Source: an uncultured bacterium (GTDB lineage Bacteria > Cyanobacteriota > Vampirovibrionia > Gastranaerophilales > Gastranaerophilaceae). Taken from it: DNA of 64,000 bases. The translations under genes and the position numbers were made by a program. Positions 1-8,371 of this stretch are shown piece by piece. Within the stretch, counting starts at the first letter, position 1. The number at the start of each line of letters is the position of its first letter. The notes under the pieces were generated by a model, which was not told where the DNA came from, did not search any database, and saw only the letters and a list, made by a program, of their open reading frames with translations. The stretch lies in the NCBI GenBank assembly GCA_949298985.1, contig CASFYV010000021.1, positions 1 through 64,000 of the forward strand, read 5' to 3'.

Positions 1-52
1 GAAGCACGCCGCCAGCGTTCGTCCTGAGCCAGGATCAAACTCTCCATTGTCA
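1..52 (-). rRNA. 16S ribosomal RNA, 5' end only
   Basis: Read on the minus strand, the first 47 bases contain the universal 16S 5' segment: GAGTTTGATCCTGGCTCAG followed by GACGAACGCTGGCGGC. This is the conserved bacterial 27F region. The gene runs off the left edge of the window, so only the extreme 5' end is present. The exact mature 5' end is a guess a few bases upstream of the conserved block. Confidence 0.97.
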
Positions 53-301
53 GAAAAGTTATGTCCATTAGTTAACCTCGCGATTAACCGCTCGAACTTC
101 GTTACGTTGTCTTATCATTCGCTTTTGAATTAACAAGTTTTCGTCTTCAGCTATTCTGTTTTCAAGGTTCAATTACCTTTATTCAATATTTGCTATTTAT
201 AAAATATTTAAGGCTTATGTTTTGGGCAAGAAACCAGATTACTTTCTCCTTCGTCAGGCTGCGACTCTATCGCTTCTCTTACCTCAGGTCTTCCAACCAC
301 A
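53..301 (-). other. 16S rRNA leader region
   Basis: About 250 bases between the rRNA promoter and the 16S gene hold no open reading frame. The minus strand carries a segment reading CCTTGAAAACAGAATAG near position 160, which resembles the box commonly found in bacterial rRNA leaders that takes part in antitermination and RNase III processing. The distal part (about 200-300) is more GC-rich than its surroundings and could fold, but I did not compute a structure. The role as leader is inferred from position. Confidence 0.7.
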
Positions 302-307
302 TCTCTA

Positions 308-335
308 ATCATATGACATCAATCTTAAATGTCAA
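308..335 (-). promoter_or_regulatory. Strong sigma70-type promoter of the rRNA operon
   Basis: On the minus strand a perfect -35 TTGACA (330-335) is followed after 16 bases by TATGAT (308-313). Transcription would begin near 301 and run into the 16S leader. It is the best match to the canonical sigma70 consensus seen in the window, as expected for an rRNA operon. Confidence 0.8.
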
Positions 336-387
336 CATCTTTTTTTAATTTCTTGTTTACATTTCTTAAAGTTTTACAAAACACAAT

Positions 388-412
388 AAAGACAGGCTTT
401 TAACCTGTCTTT
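388..412 (-). terminator. Intrinsic terminator after the 121-residue small-protein gene
   Basis: AAAGACAGG and CCTGTCTTT form a perfect stem around a short TTTTAA loop. The arm lies about 65 bases past the stop of the minus-strand gene ending at 478. It also separates that gene from the rRNA promoter. A T-rich tract follows on the plus side, so it may work in both directions. Confidence 0.7.
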
Positions 413-477
413 ATTTTTTATTCTTTTTTATGTTTTCTATTATTGTTTCTTTTTATCTTTTTTTATCCATGACTCTT

Positions 478-843
478 CTATGCCATGCCCATCAATTTAT
501 CCATTACAATATCCATTACAGATGGTGCTAATTCTTCACCAAATTCTTCTTGAACTACTCCATATATCATCTCAAACTGTTCCATATAACCAGCTACTCT
601 ATCTTGAGTCGCTGTATCTACATTACCAACTTCTGTTGCTTTAGGAGTTGTTATAAAAAAATTATTACTTGATAAAAAATCCATTACTTTTGATGGATCT
701 ACTTGAGTTTCTTCATAATTATGCGTTGGAACTTGACTATCTTGAGCCATGCCTTCTTTTGGCATTTCATTTCTTCGTTGGGGCATGTACCCGCCAATAC
801 CATAATTACCATATCCTGAAAGTCTGCCGATTCCGTCTGCCAT
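478..843 (-). CDS. Small glycine-rich orphan protein, 121 residues
   Basis: I do not recognise this protein. It starts MADGIGRLSGYGNYGIGGYM, a glycine/tyrosine-rich head, followed by a polar linker and a more ordered C-terminal half (about residues 50-121) that is acidic and predicted mainly helical. There is no signal peptide or membrane segment. The start is fixed by AAGGAGT six bases upstream. Its first ten residues (M-A-D-G-I-G-R-L-S-G) echo those of the 51-residue protein at 56815 (M-P-D-R-I-G-E-I-K-G). It is divergent from the gene at 1002, and the shared intergenic region contains repeated GTTACA/TGTAAC boxes. Function unknown. Confidence 0.75.
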   Translation of the reverse strand: MADGIGRLSGYGNYGIGGYMPQRRNEMPKEGMAQDSQVPTHNYEETQVDPSKVMDFLSSNNFFITTPKATEVGNVDTATQDRVAGYMEQFEMIYGVVQEEFGEELAPSVMDIVMDKLMGMA

Positions 844-942
844 TTTTCTACTCCTTTTTCTTTTCTTTATAACCTTATCTACGGCATTTTTTTTTTAAAC
901 TTTAGAGTTTTTATTATTATTGTTACAAATCGTTACATTCAG

Positions 943-975
943 GCAACTTTTTTCAATATTTTTTCTTTATATATA
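943..975 (+). promoter_or_regulatory. Composite lineage promoter GCAACTTTT-N12-TCTTTATATATA
   Basis: GCAACTTTT (943-951), exactly 12 bases, then TCTTTATATATA (964-975). CGTTACATTC lies just upstream. The same two blocks with the same 12-base gap occur upstream of genes at 32101, 36751, 44114, 56815 and, more loosely, 63066. The downstream block ends 26 bases before the start codon at 1002, a sensible promoter distance. Confidence 0.65.
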
Positions 976-1001
976 TAGTGTAGTTAATTTAATGGTGTGT
1001 C

Positions 1002-1235
1002 ATGGCTTTTAATTTCGGAAATTTTAATAACTTTTATTCTCCTATAATGAATAACTTTGGAGTAGGAAATAATTATACAAATACAAATGCTTACTTCAAA
1101 AACAAATATGGATGCGAAGACTGTTTTAGAAAAGCTGCATATCCTGCTGAATATCCAAAACCCATCATCCCTACAAATGCAAACAACATGAAACCTTCTT
1201 TTTTTAAACAATTCATTAATAGATTGTTAGGATAA
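1002..1235 (+). CDS. Small orphan protein, 77 residues
   Basis: The protein begins MAFNFGNFNNFYSPIMNNFG, an asparagine/phenylalanine/glycine-rich low-complexity head. It then has a short segment with a C-x2-C pair (residues about 38-41, EDCFRK region) and a lysine-rich tail ending FINRLLG. There is no signal peptide or membrane segment. The Shine-Dalgarno sequence is poor (GGTGTG). It stands alone behind the composite promoter at 943-975. Its aromatic/Asn composition resembles self-associating or surface-coat peptides, but this is only an impression. Confidence 0.65.
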   Translation: MAFNFGNFNNFYSPIMNNFGVGNNYTNTNAYFKNKYGCEDCFRKAAYPAEYPKPIIPTNANNMKPSFFKQFINRLLG

Positions 1236-1298
1236 TGAACCTATATTATTTATTCATGTTATTATTTACATGTGATAATTTATATAGGAGTTTTCTAA

Positions 1299-1799
1299 AT
1301 GGCTAAAGATTGTAGTTTTGATATTGTGTCTGAATTTGACAAACAAGAGCTTGTTAATGCAATAGACCAAGTAAAAAGAGATTTAACTTCAAGATTTGAC
1401 CTAAAAAATTCTAATTCTTCAATCGAACTTGAAGCTGACAAATCAATTACAATTACAACTAACGATGATATGAAACTTCGTAATATTTTTGATATTTTGC
1501 AAACCAAACTCGTCAAAAGAGGTATAAGTATTAAAATTCTTGATGCTCAACCGATTGAAAATGCTCTTGGTGGAAATGTTAGACAAGTTTACAACCTTAA
1601 AAAAGGATTATCGCAAGAACTTGCGAAAAAAATTGTTGCTGACATCAAAAATTCTAAACTTAAAGTTCAAGCTTCCATTCAAGGTGAACAAGTCCGTGTA
1701 ACAGGTAAAAGCAAAGATGATTTACAAGAAGTTATACAAATGCTTAGAAAAAATGAAGATAAATACGATATTCCTTTACAATTTACTAATTATAGATAA
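1299..1799 (+). CDS. yajQ: YajQ family nucleotide-binding protein (DUF520)
   Basis: 166 residues, the normal length of the family. The start MAKDCSFDIVSEFDKQELVNAI and the middle segment Q-P-I-E-N-A-L-G-G-N-V-R-Q are typical. The family has two ferredoxin-like domains and binds nucleotides; some members bind cyclic di-GMP and act as regulators, including in partnership with transcription factors. Here a PilZ protein (19903) also points to cyclic di-GMP use. AGGAG is well placed upstream. It is followed after 12 bases by mgtE, so the two are probably cotranscribed. Confidence 0.93.
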   Translation: MAKDCSFDIVSEFDKQELVNAIDQVKRDLTSRFDLKNSNSSIELEADKSITITTNDDMKLRNIFDILQTKLVKRGISIKILDAQPIENALGGNVRQVYNLKKGLSQELAKKIVADIKNSKLKVQASIQGEQVRVTGKSKDDLQEVIQMLRKNEDKYDIPLQFTNYR

Positions 1800-1811
1800 T
1801 GGTTTCTAAAA

Positions 1812-3179
1812 ATGACTAATATTGAAAATACTATAGACAGAATTCAAGAACTTATTGAAAATGATGCTATACAACAACTTAGTGACGAACTTAACAGTTA
1901 TCACTCTGCTGATTTAGCTGATATTTTTCAACAAATAAAACCTGAAGAACGTTTAAAATGTATTACCAATATTGATGAAGAAAAAGCAGCTGATGTTATT
2001 GAATATCTTCCTCCTCAACTTCAGGTTGAAATCCTTGGAGATATTGATAATGAACTCGCTTCAAGATTAATTTCAAAACTCCCTCACGATGAAGCGGCAG
2101 ATGTTTTAGGAGATATGGAAGATGATGAATCTAAAGCTTATTTAGACCAACTTCCTCAGAAATTTTCATCTGAAATTAGAGAACTTCTGACATACAACGA
2201 AGACACGGCTGGGGGAATCATGAACCCTCTGGTTCTAACTATTTTTGACAACATGACTGTTAAAGAAGCTTTAGAAACTATTAGAATTAAAGCTGAAAAA
2301 GAAAACATGGAATTGTTTTATGTATATGTTGTAGACAAAAACAATCACCTTGTGGGAGTAGTTTCTTTAAGAAACTTACTTACTACTCCTGTACACCTTA
2401 ATATCTCCGATATTATGTCAAAAGATATTGTTAAAGTTCATGTTGATGATTATCAAGGACACATTGCTGATATTTTCATGAAATATCAATTTAACGCACT
2501 ACCTGTTGTAGACTTATACAACCATTTGAAAGGTATTGTTACTTGGGATGATGTTCAAGACATTGTTGAGGAAGAAACTACTGATGAAATTTTGACATCT
2601 TCCGGTATCGTTACAGACCTTGGAGATGAAGATGAAGATATTTTAACTGGTAGCCTTGCTCACTCAATTAAAGCAAGAATTCCTTGGTTATTTATAACTC
2701 TTATTGGAGAATTTGTTGCGGTTACTATAACTAATAAATACGATCACTCTTTTAAAGCACTACCTATAATTGCAGCATTTATGCCTTTATTAGCGGGATT
2801 AGGAGGAAATATCGGCACTCAAAGTATTACACTTATGGTACGTGGGATGTCTACAGGACAAATTACTCTTAGCTCCGGATGGCACCACATAATGAGAGAA
2901 ACTATTACAGGACTTAGTATTGGAGTGATCTTTGGAATACTAGTTACACTCGTTACTTGGGGTTGGCAGCACCATTTGGAATTAGGATTCATTGTCGGAA
3001 TTGCAATGTGCCTAAACATGACAATTGCTACTATGATTGGAACCTGTACTCCGTTAATTCTTAAAAAGATTAACATTGATCCTGCTGTTGCATCTGGTCC
3101 TGTTATCGCAACTACTATCGACGTAATTGGACTTGCTCTTTATCTAACACTTGTTACTTGGTACTTAATAAATATATAA
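1812..3179 (+). CDS. mgtE: MgtE magnesium transporter
   Basis: 455 residues with the complete MgtE layout: an N-terminal superhelical domain (about 1-130), two CBS domains (about 135-255) that sense Mg2+, and a five-helix membrane domain (about 285-455). The pore segments are recognisable: P-L-L-A-G-L-G-G-N-I-G-T-Q-S near residue 325 and D-P-A-V-A-S-G-P near 425, followed by a conserved Asp in T-I-D-V-I-G. It imports Mg2+ across the inner membrane and closes when internal Mg2+ is high. Regulation is expected at protein level; I saw no magnesium riboswitch in the 12-base gap upstream. Its stop overlaps the next start by one base. Confidence 0.95.
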   Translation: MTNIENTIDRIQELIENDAIQQLSDELNSYHSADLADIFQQIKPEERLKCITNIDEEKAADVIEYLPPQLQVEILGDIDNELASRLISKLPHDEAADVLGDMEDDESKAYLDQLPQKFSSEIRELLTYNEDTAGGIMNPLVLTIFDNMTVKEALETIRIKAEKENMELFYVYVVDKNNHLVGVVSLRNLLTTPVHLNISDIMSKDIVKVHVDDYQGHIADIFMKYQFNALPVVDLYNHLKGIVTWDDVQDIVEEETTDEILTSSGIVTDLGDEDEDILTGSLAHSIKARIPWLFITLIGEFVAVTITNKYDHSFKALPIIAAFMPLLAGLGGNIGTQSITLMVRGMSTGQITLSSGWHHIMRETITGLSIGVIFGILVTLVTWGWQHHLELGFIVGIAMCLNMTIATMIGTCTPLILKKINIDPAVASGPVIATTIDVIGLALYLTLVTWYLINI

Positions 3180-4093
3180 TGGAAGAAAAACGTTACAATC
3201 AATATAGTCAACATCTAAAAAATAAATTTGGAGCTAAAGTTTATAAAATAACTTTAGATGCTGGTTTTTCTTGTCCTAACAGAGATGGTACGATCTCTAA
3301 TTGTGGATGTATTTTTTGTGATGATGGAGGGAGTTTTTCTCAAGCTCATTCAAACAAACTTTCTATTGAAGAACAAGTTAAAACAGGAGCTGAAACGCTT
3401 AAAAACAGATTTAAAGCTCAAAAATTTATGTCGTATTTCCAAGCTTTCTCTAATACATACAAACCTGTTAATGAATTAGAAAAAATATACAATGCAGCTC
3501 TTAATCATCCTGATGTTGTTGGGATTTCTATTGGCACAAGACCTGATTGTGTCGATGATGAAAAATTAAAATTAATTTCTTCATACACGAAAGATTACTA
3601 CACATGGATTGAATATGGTTTACAAAGTGTACATGATAAAACTCTAATAAAAATAAACAGAGGGCACGATTATGATTGTTTTCTTAGAGCTTATGAGAAA
3701 ACAAAAAATCTTAACATAAATACTTGTCTACATGTAATTTTAAATTTATTCGAAACTTATGAAGAGATGATGCAAACAGCTAAAACAATTGCCAATTTAG
3801 AACCCGAAGGAGTTAAAATTCATATGCTTTGTGCTTTAGAAGGCACTAAACTTGCTGAAATGTATCAAAATAAAGAAATAGATTTTATGTCTGAAGATGA
3901 ATATGTCAAAACTGTTTGTGATTTCTTAGAATATTTACCTCCGCAAACTACAATCCATAGGCTTGCTGGAAACGGTTTAAAAAAAGAATTAATTGCTCCT
4001 CGTTGGATTGGTAAAAAACTTGATTGCCTTAATAAAATCGATAGAGAATTTGTCAAAAGAAACTCTATACAAGGTGCTAAATTTGTTCATTAA
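3179..4093 (+). CDS. TIGR01212-family radical SAM protein (YhcC-like)
   Basis: About 304 residues. The cluster-binding region reads FSCPNRDGT followed closely by C-G-C-I-F-C, the spacing typical of the YhcC/TIGR01212 family. The barrel continues with G-I-S-I-G-T-R-P-D and E-Y-G-L-Q-S, both hallmark segments of this family. The substrate of the family is not established. I chose the ATG at 3179, which overlaps the mgtE stop, rather than the in-frame upstream codon at 3158 that lies inside mgtE. The C terminus overlaps the convergent DUF2023 gene by 17 bases. Confidence 0.88.
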   Translation: MEEKRYNQYSQHLKNKFGAKVYKITLDAGFSCPNRDGTISNCGCIFCDDGGSFSQAHSNKLSIEEQVKTGAETLKNRFKAQKFMSYFQAFSNTYKPVNELEKIYNAALNHPDVVGISIGTRPDCVDDEKLKLISSYTKDYYTWIEYGLQSVHDKTLIKINRGHDYDCFLRAYEKTKNLNINTCLHVILNLFETYEEMMQTAKTIANLEPEGVKIHMLCALEGTKLAEMYQNKEIDFMSEDEYVKTVCDFLEYLPPQTTIHRLAGNGLKKELIAPRWIGKKLDCLNKIDREFVKRNSIQGAKFVH

Positions 4094-4514
4094 ATTTTTT
4101 CTTTGAACCTAGCTGTATTACATTATTCTTTATCTTTATATACCTTTCACACTGCTTAACTCTATCATATCCAAGCATTATTCCTAACATAAAATCTTGT
4201 TCAGGAGTTAATTCATTAAGCTTCGGATTAAAAGTTTTAACAACTTCTACACATTCCTTTGCTCCGAAATAAACATTTATTTTCCCGTTAGGAATATCAT
4301 GAATTACATAATCTATACTATCTCGTTGTAATCTTTTCTCTATATCCGTTCGATACATTGACTTCTCTGTTGTTAAAATTAAATTTCTTATTCCTTTTTT
4401 ATACTCATATATATGATGATAAAATACTTTTAAATCACTGTACTCTACTGGAATACTTCTTGCTTGAAAATTTATATTATTACTATAATTTGGCATTACT
4501 TTTAATACTTGCAT
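4077..4514 (-). CDS. DUF2023 family protein with N-terminal NINFQA motif
   Basis: 145 residues. The core matches DUF2023: H-H-I-Y-E-Y-x-K-G-I-R-N-L, V-Y-F-G-A-K-E-C, and the closing L-G-I-M-L-G-Y-D-R-x-K-Q-C-E-R-Y. The family's function is unknown. Compared with the family core there is an added head of about 25 residues containing N-I-N-F-Q-A, one example of the I-x-F-x-A/S/G motif seen in several proteins here. It is a monocistronic gene with a perfect palindrome between promoter and Shine-Dalgarno (4533-4554), suggesting repressor control. Confidence 0.8.
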   Translation of the reverse strand: MQVLKVMPNYSNNINFQARSIPVEYSDLKVFYHHIYEYKKGIRNLILTTEKSMYRTDIEKRLQRDSIDYVIHDIPNGKINVYFGAKECVEVVKTFNPKLNELTPEQDFMLGIMLGYDRVKQCERYIKIKNNVIQLGSKKKFNEQI

Positions 4515-4532
4515 AATAATCTCTCTTTATAT

Positions 4533-4554
4533 TTTGTTAGTCATTACTAACAAA
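4533..4554 (-). promoter_or_regulatory. Perfect 9-bp inverted repeat, probable operator
   Basis: TTTGTTAGT-N4-ACTAACAAA. The two arms are perfectly complementary with a 4-base centre. The site sits 19 bases upstream of the start codon of the DUF2023 gene, between a TATA-like stretch and the Shine-Dalgarno AGAGAG. It could be bound by a dimeric repressor or form a 5' UTR hairpin. There is no T tract, so it is not a terminator. Confidence 0.55.
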
Positions 4555-4591
4555 TATAATAAACAACAACCCTAACTTTGTCAAATTTAAA

Positions 4592-5197
4592 TTATTGCTC
4601 GATAAGCTTTAAAATACTTTCAGCTATTATCTTATGTTCTTCCGAAAAATAATGTAACCCATCAATATCAGAAACTTCAACTATCTTATTTAAATCTAAT
4701 AAACTACAACCATATCTATCTGATAAATTCTTATATATTCTAACTATTCCCTTAGATTTTGATATAGAAATTTTATCAAACAAAACATTAAATCCACTAT
4801 TTAAAATCGAATCTTTTATCTCACTAGGCGACAATAATATAATTTTTACATTAGGTAACTTTTCTTTAGCCTCTATTATTAAGCTCTCCAAACCTTTCTC
4901 TAATTCTTGCAAACTTATATCATAAATCTTCTGCAAATCATTTATCCCAACTCCAATAATTATATGAGTAAAATCTTCCTTTAATAATTTAGGGAAAATC
5001 CTATAGCTTGTATACATTTCTCCAGATGAATTTTCAGCTATACAAGTTCTATTATTGCAACCAGATTCTACAACTTTTGCTCTACCTCTCAATCTATATT
5101 TTAAAATTCCACTCCAACGTACATCCTGAGAATATCTGCTTCCATCCTCAGGATTAAATCCAAATGTATTACTATCACCAAAACAGAATATTTTCAT
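4592..5197 (-). CDS. SGNH/GDSL-family esterase
   Basis: 201 residues with all SGNH blocks: G-D-S-N-T-F-G-F at residues 7-14 (nucleophile Ser9), a G-V-G-I-N-D-L block III (Asn), and D-x-x-H in D-G-L-H-Y-F near residue 178. The family hydrolyses ester bonds of lipids, acylated sugars or aryl esters; the N-terminal form resembles cytoplasmic arylesterase/acyl-CoA thioesterase-like members. There is no signal peptide. It starts immediately after the stop codon of the M16 protease gene (no spacer), so translation is probably coupled. Confidence 0.88.
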   Translation of the reverse strand: MKIFCFGDSNTFGFNPEDGSRYSQDVRWSGILKYRLRGRAKVVESGCNNRTCIAENSSGEMYTSYRIFPKLLKEDFTHIIIGVGINDLQKIYDISLQELEKGLESLIIEAKEKLPNVKIILLSPSEIKDSILNSGFNVLFDKISISKSKGIVRIYKNLSDRYGCSLLDLNKIVEVSDIDGLHYFSEEHKIIAESILKLIEQ

Positions 5198-7765
5198 CTA
5201 TCTAACATCCGATTCTACATATACGTTATTAAAATATTTATTTGCGACTCTTATAATATCAGATGCAGTAACTTCATCTATCATATTTGTATAAGTATTC
5301 AAAAAATCATACCCAAATCCAAATGTTTCAAAAAGACCTATATTTGAAGCTTTTTCAGAATTTGTTTCCATTGCAATTACAAAACCGCCTTTTAATCTGT
5401 CTTTTGCGTCCTGTAATTCTGTATCAGATACAAATTCCATCTTCAATCTGTTCATCTCTGCAAACATTTTTGTTTTAGAGTATTCTAATTTATCAGGATT
5501 TGTTCCAATATATGTTAAAAATATTCCACCTAACATTTTTGGAGAATAACTTGATCCAAGTTGATATGCTAAACCGTCTTGTTCTCGTAAATTTCTAAAC
5601 AATCTTGAACTCATGCCAGAACCTAATATAGTGTTTATAACCTTCAAAGTCACAAAATCTTTCTTATCAGCAACACCGGTTGTTTGCCATCCTAAAAATA
5701 ACCAAGATGTTTCTAAATTATTTATTTTTTGAGAAATATTTTTAGGTGCTGATAACTTTGTTACTTTATAATTAGAATAATTAACTTTCTCTACATTTCT
5801 ATTAGGTATAATCCCCCCAAAAGACGTTATCATCTTTTCTGTATCTACATTACCATTTATTGAAACAATTATATTCTTTGAATTTAAAATTCTGTTATAA
5901 TAATCTACTACATTTTTTCTTTCTATTTTAGGAAGAGTTTTTTCTAAAATCTTGTTTGAATTTGAATAAACACTTCCTTCAAAAATAGCTGTCTTAAAGT
6001 TTTCTAAAGCAATGTTCATTGGTAAATCTCTACTTTGCTTTATCCTTAACAAAATCTCAGAACGCTTTTTCTCTAATTCATATTCATCAAAATTTGAATT
6101 ATTTAATATCTCATCTAATATTTCCAATGTTTTATCCAACTGTCTGGTTGTAGTTTGCACATCTATTGAAAAATAATCGGCACTACTTGATGGAGAAATC
6201 TGAATACCATTTTCATCTAAAATCTGTGCAAGCTCTTGAGATGAATATTTTTTTGTCCCCTTTAGCATAGTTTCTGCAACCAATGTTGCTTCTCCAGGAA
6301 TTTTTTCTAAAAATTCACCACCTTTTGCGATAATACTTATCGCTACAATATCATTATTTTTATTCTCATTAATCAATAATGTCGCACCATTATCAACCAA
6401 ATACTTTACAGTACCATTATTTTCTGAAATCTTTGTTGCAGAATGCTTTATCTCAGCTTTCGTTTCTTTCTTCTCAATTGATTTTGGAAGCACTACTGAA
6501 ATTGCAGCCTTATTTGCTCCTAAAAATTTATCCGCAGCTGCATTAACCTGATTTACTGTTACCTTTTTTATATTCTCTACATAATTATCATAAATTTGCG
6601 AACTGTTTGTAAGAGCATAAATATATCCTAATTCCGATGATATATTAGAAGTTGATTCTCTTGAATAATAAGTATCTTGAATTATTATATTTTTAGCTCT
6701 TTCAAGCTCTTCTTCTGTTATTCCGTATTTTTGAATATTTTTTATTTCTTCAAAAATTGATTTTTCCAGTTTCTCTAAATTAGAAGGAACATAGTTTGCA
6801 CTAATATAAAATATTCCGTCATCTTTATAACTTCCATTTGATGCAGATATTGAATAAGCCAAACCTTTCTGTTCTTTAATATCTCTATAAAGTCTTGAAG
6901 ATTTACCTCCACCAAGAATTTCTGCAAGAACATCTAATGCATAAGTCTCATTATTACTTATATTAACCCCTCTAAATCCCATCATTAAATAACCTGATTG
7001 AGCATCGGTATAATCAACTTTTCTTTTTTGTCCTTGAAGCTGATGCTCTGCTCTAAAATTCATCTTTACTGGTTTTCTATAATCTTGTGCAAAACATTCA
7101 CTTATCTTCTGAACAGCCTTTGCTGTATCAACATCACCGACTACTACAGTTACCATATTGGATGGAGCGTAGAATTTATTAAAATAATCTAAAATTTCTT
7201 CGCGTCTTATTGTTCCTATAATATTTTCTGAACCTATAACTTTTCTTTTATAAGGATGAGTTGTATACATCATATCATTCAAATTATCATACACCCTTCT
7301 TGAAGGATTATTTTCATCTTTAGAAATTTCTTCAAGTACAACTTTTCTTTCTTGCTCAAGCTCTTTTCTTGGGATTTGCGGATTCAAAAGCATATCTGAA
7401 TGCAAATCCATTGCAGTATCAAAATATTCTGAAGGAATAGTTATATAATAATGAGTAAAATCTTTACTTGTCGCAGCATTTATAATAGCACCTTTTGACT
7501 CTAAGATTCTATCCATTTCTCCAGTAGGATGTGCTTTCGTACCTTTAAAAAACAAATGTTCTAAAAAATGTGCTACACCATTATTTGAATCTGTTTCATT
7601 GATTGAACCTGTCTTTATCCAAGTATCAATAGTTACAATAGGATTATTATGAATTTCATATACAATAACTGTCTGACCGTTAGGCAGTTTTTGTACTGTG
7701 TAGTTTTCCGCCCAAACAGTTGATGCAAATATAAACATTATAAATACAATCAAGATTTTTTTCAT
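5198..7765 (-). CDS. Secreted M16 family zinc metalloprotease, two-unit (pitrilysin type)
   Basis: 855 residues. A signal peptide (about residues 1-19, MKKILIVFIMFIFASTVWA) is followed by the inverted zinc motif H66-F-L-E-H70 and the downstream ligand region E-R-K-V-V-L-E-E near residue 145. The second half (about 440-855) repeats the M16 fold without the zinc motif, as usual for the inactive partner domain, and retains an R-x-x-x-Y-like block near the G-S-G-M-S-S-R-L-F segment. The enzyme should degrade peptides in the periplasm or outside the cell. The Shine-Dalgarno GAGGGG is good. It heads an operon with the SGNH esterase. Confidence 0.92.
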   Translation of the reverse strand: MKKILIVFIMFIFASTVWAENYTVQKLPNGQTVIVYEIHNNPIVTIDTWIKTGSINETDSNNGVAHFLEHLFFKGTKAHPTGEMDRILESKGAIINAATSKDFTHYYITIPSEYFDTAMDLHSDMLLNPQIPRKELEQERKVVLEEISKDENNPSRRVYDNLNDMMYTTHPYKRKVIGSENIIGTIRREEILDYFNKFYAPSNMVTVVVGDVDTAKAVQKISECFAQDYRKPVKMNFRAEHQLQGQKRKVDYTDAQSGYLMMGFRGVNISNNETYALDVLAEILGGGKSSRLYRDIKEQKGLAYSISASNGSYKDDGIFYISANYVPSNLEKLEKSIFEEIKNIQKYGITEEELERAKNIIIQDTYYSRESTSNISSELGYIYALTNSSQIYDNYVENIKKVTVNQVNAAADKFLGANKAAISVVLPKSIEKKETKAEIKHSATKISENNGTVKYLVDNGATLLINENKNNDIVAISIIAKGGEFLEKIPGEATLVAETMLKGTKKYSSQELAQILDENGIQISPSSSADYFSIDVQTTTRQLDKTLEILDEILNNSNFDEYELEKKRSEILLRIKQSRDLPMNIALENFKTAIFEGSVYSNSNKILEKTLPKIERKNVVDYYNRILNSKNIIVSINGNVDTEKMITSFGGIIPNRNVEKVNYSNYKVTKLSAPKNISQKINNLETSWLFLGWQTTGVADKKDFVTLKVINTILGSGMSSRLFRNLREQDGLAYQLGSSYSPKMLGGIFLTYIGTNPDKLEYSKTKMFAEMNRLKMEFVSDTELQDAKDRLKGGFVIAMETNSEKASNIGLFETFGFGYDFLNTYTNMIDEVTASDIIRVANKYFNNVYVESDVR

Positions 7766-7846
7766 ATATTAACCCCTCACCTTTTAAATTTATAAATACA
7801 TAATAATATATTTCTAAAAGATTTTCTATACTATAATTGGATTTTT

Positions 7847-7891
7847 ATTAGTGACTAGTGAATGGTGATTAATAAATAGTGAATAATAATT
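7847..7891. repeat. Degenerate heptad repeat of AGTGAAT type
   Basis: The plus strand reads as successive seven-base units such as TAGTGAC, TAGTGAA, TGGTGAT, then AAATAGTGAATAAT. The same kind of array, in the opposite orientation, lies at 52732-52804. It occupies part of the 174-base gap between the M16 protease and the 112-residue gene. No coding potential. Confidence 0.6.
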
Positions 7892-7896
7892 AAAAC

Positions 7897-7922
7897 GTAG
7901 GGTGCAAATTTTTGCACCTTAC
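7897..7922. repeat. Palindromic repeat, left copy (GTAGGGTGCAA...TTGCACC)
   Basis: GTAGGGTGCAAATTTTTGCACCTTAC folds on GGTGCAAA/TTTGCACC. A near copy in inverted orientation lies at 8717-8738 (AGTGCAAATAATTGCACCCTAC), so the two bracket the 7940-8692 gene pair. It also lies just past the stop of the 112-residue minus-strand gene and may serve as its transcript end. Confidence 0.55.
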
Positions 7923-7939
7923 ATTTTATAATTAAAATT

Positions 7940-8278
7940 TTAAAAACAATTCCAAATATCAACAATTAAACTATTTAAATCAACAAAAATATCTTCATCT
8001 TGATAGTTTGGAAATATTAATATATTATGCTTTGTTTTAATGAGCTTATTATCTTCTTTATTTATTCGTATTGAATTATTTAATAGCTCATGAATTTTAC
8101 ATTCAAAATCAGCTAAATAAAAAAAATTACTTTCTAGTTCTCTAAGTTTATCACTATGAGAATGAGAATTAGAAATTTTTTCGTCTAAAATTTTAAGTAT
8201 ATTTTTTAGTATACAGTGTGTTTCATTAAGATATTCTAAATAATACTTGTATTCTTCTTCAATATCTTTAGATAGCAT
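7940..8278 (-). CDS. Hypothetical protein, 112 residues, divergent from AbrB-like gene
   Basis: Not recognised. The first 65 residues are strongly helical and charged (E/K-rich, heptad-like leucines and isoleucines), suggesting a coiled coil or four-helix element. The C terminus (about 75-112) is mixed and ends I-V-D-I-W-N-C-F. No membrane segment. AAGGG provides a Shine-Dalgarno sequence. It shares a 93-base promoter region full of palindromes with the AbrB-like gene at 8372, so co-regulation is likely. It could be a small toxin-like partner, but I see no catalytic motif to support that. Confidence 0.6.
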   Translation of the reverse strand: MLSKDIEEEYKYYLEYLNETHCILKNILKILDEKISNSHSHSDKLRELESNFFYLADFECKIHELLNNSIRINKEDNKLIKTKHNILIFPNYQDEDIFVDLNSLIVDIWNCF

Positions 8279-8310
8279 AATAAACCCTTATGCAAATTTC
8301 ATGCCACATC

Positions 8311-8354
8311 TATGCAATATCTATTATTGCATAAAAATAATACAATGCATGCAT
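8311..8354. promoter_or_regulatory. Palindromic operator region between divergent genes
   Basis: TATGCAATA (8311-8319) and TATTGCATA (8325-8333) are perfect inverted arms. A second palindrome, ATGCATGCAT, follows at 8345-8354, sharing the TGCAT core. The pair sits in the divergent promoter gap of the 112-residue gene and an AbrB-type DNA-binding protein, the usual place for autoregulatory operators of such proteins. Confidence 0.6.
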
Positions 8355-8371
8355 AATGTAAGGAGAATGTA

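Noticed and set aside
1800-1811. A magnesium riboswitch before mgtE
   Set aside because: The gap to yajQ is only 12 bases, too short for any M-box-type element.
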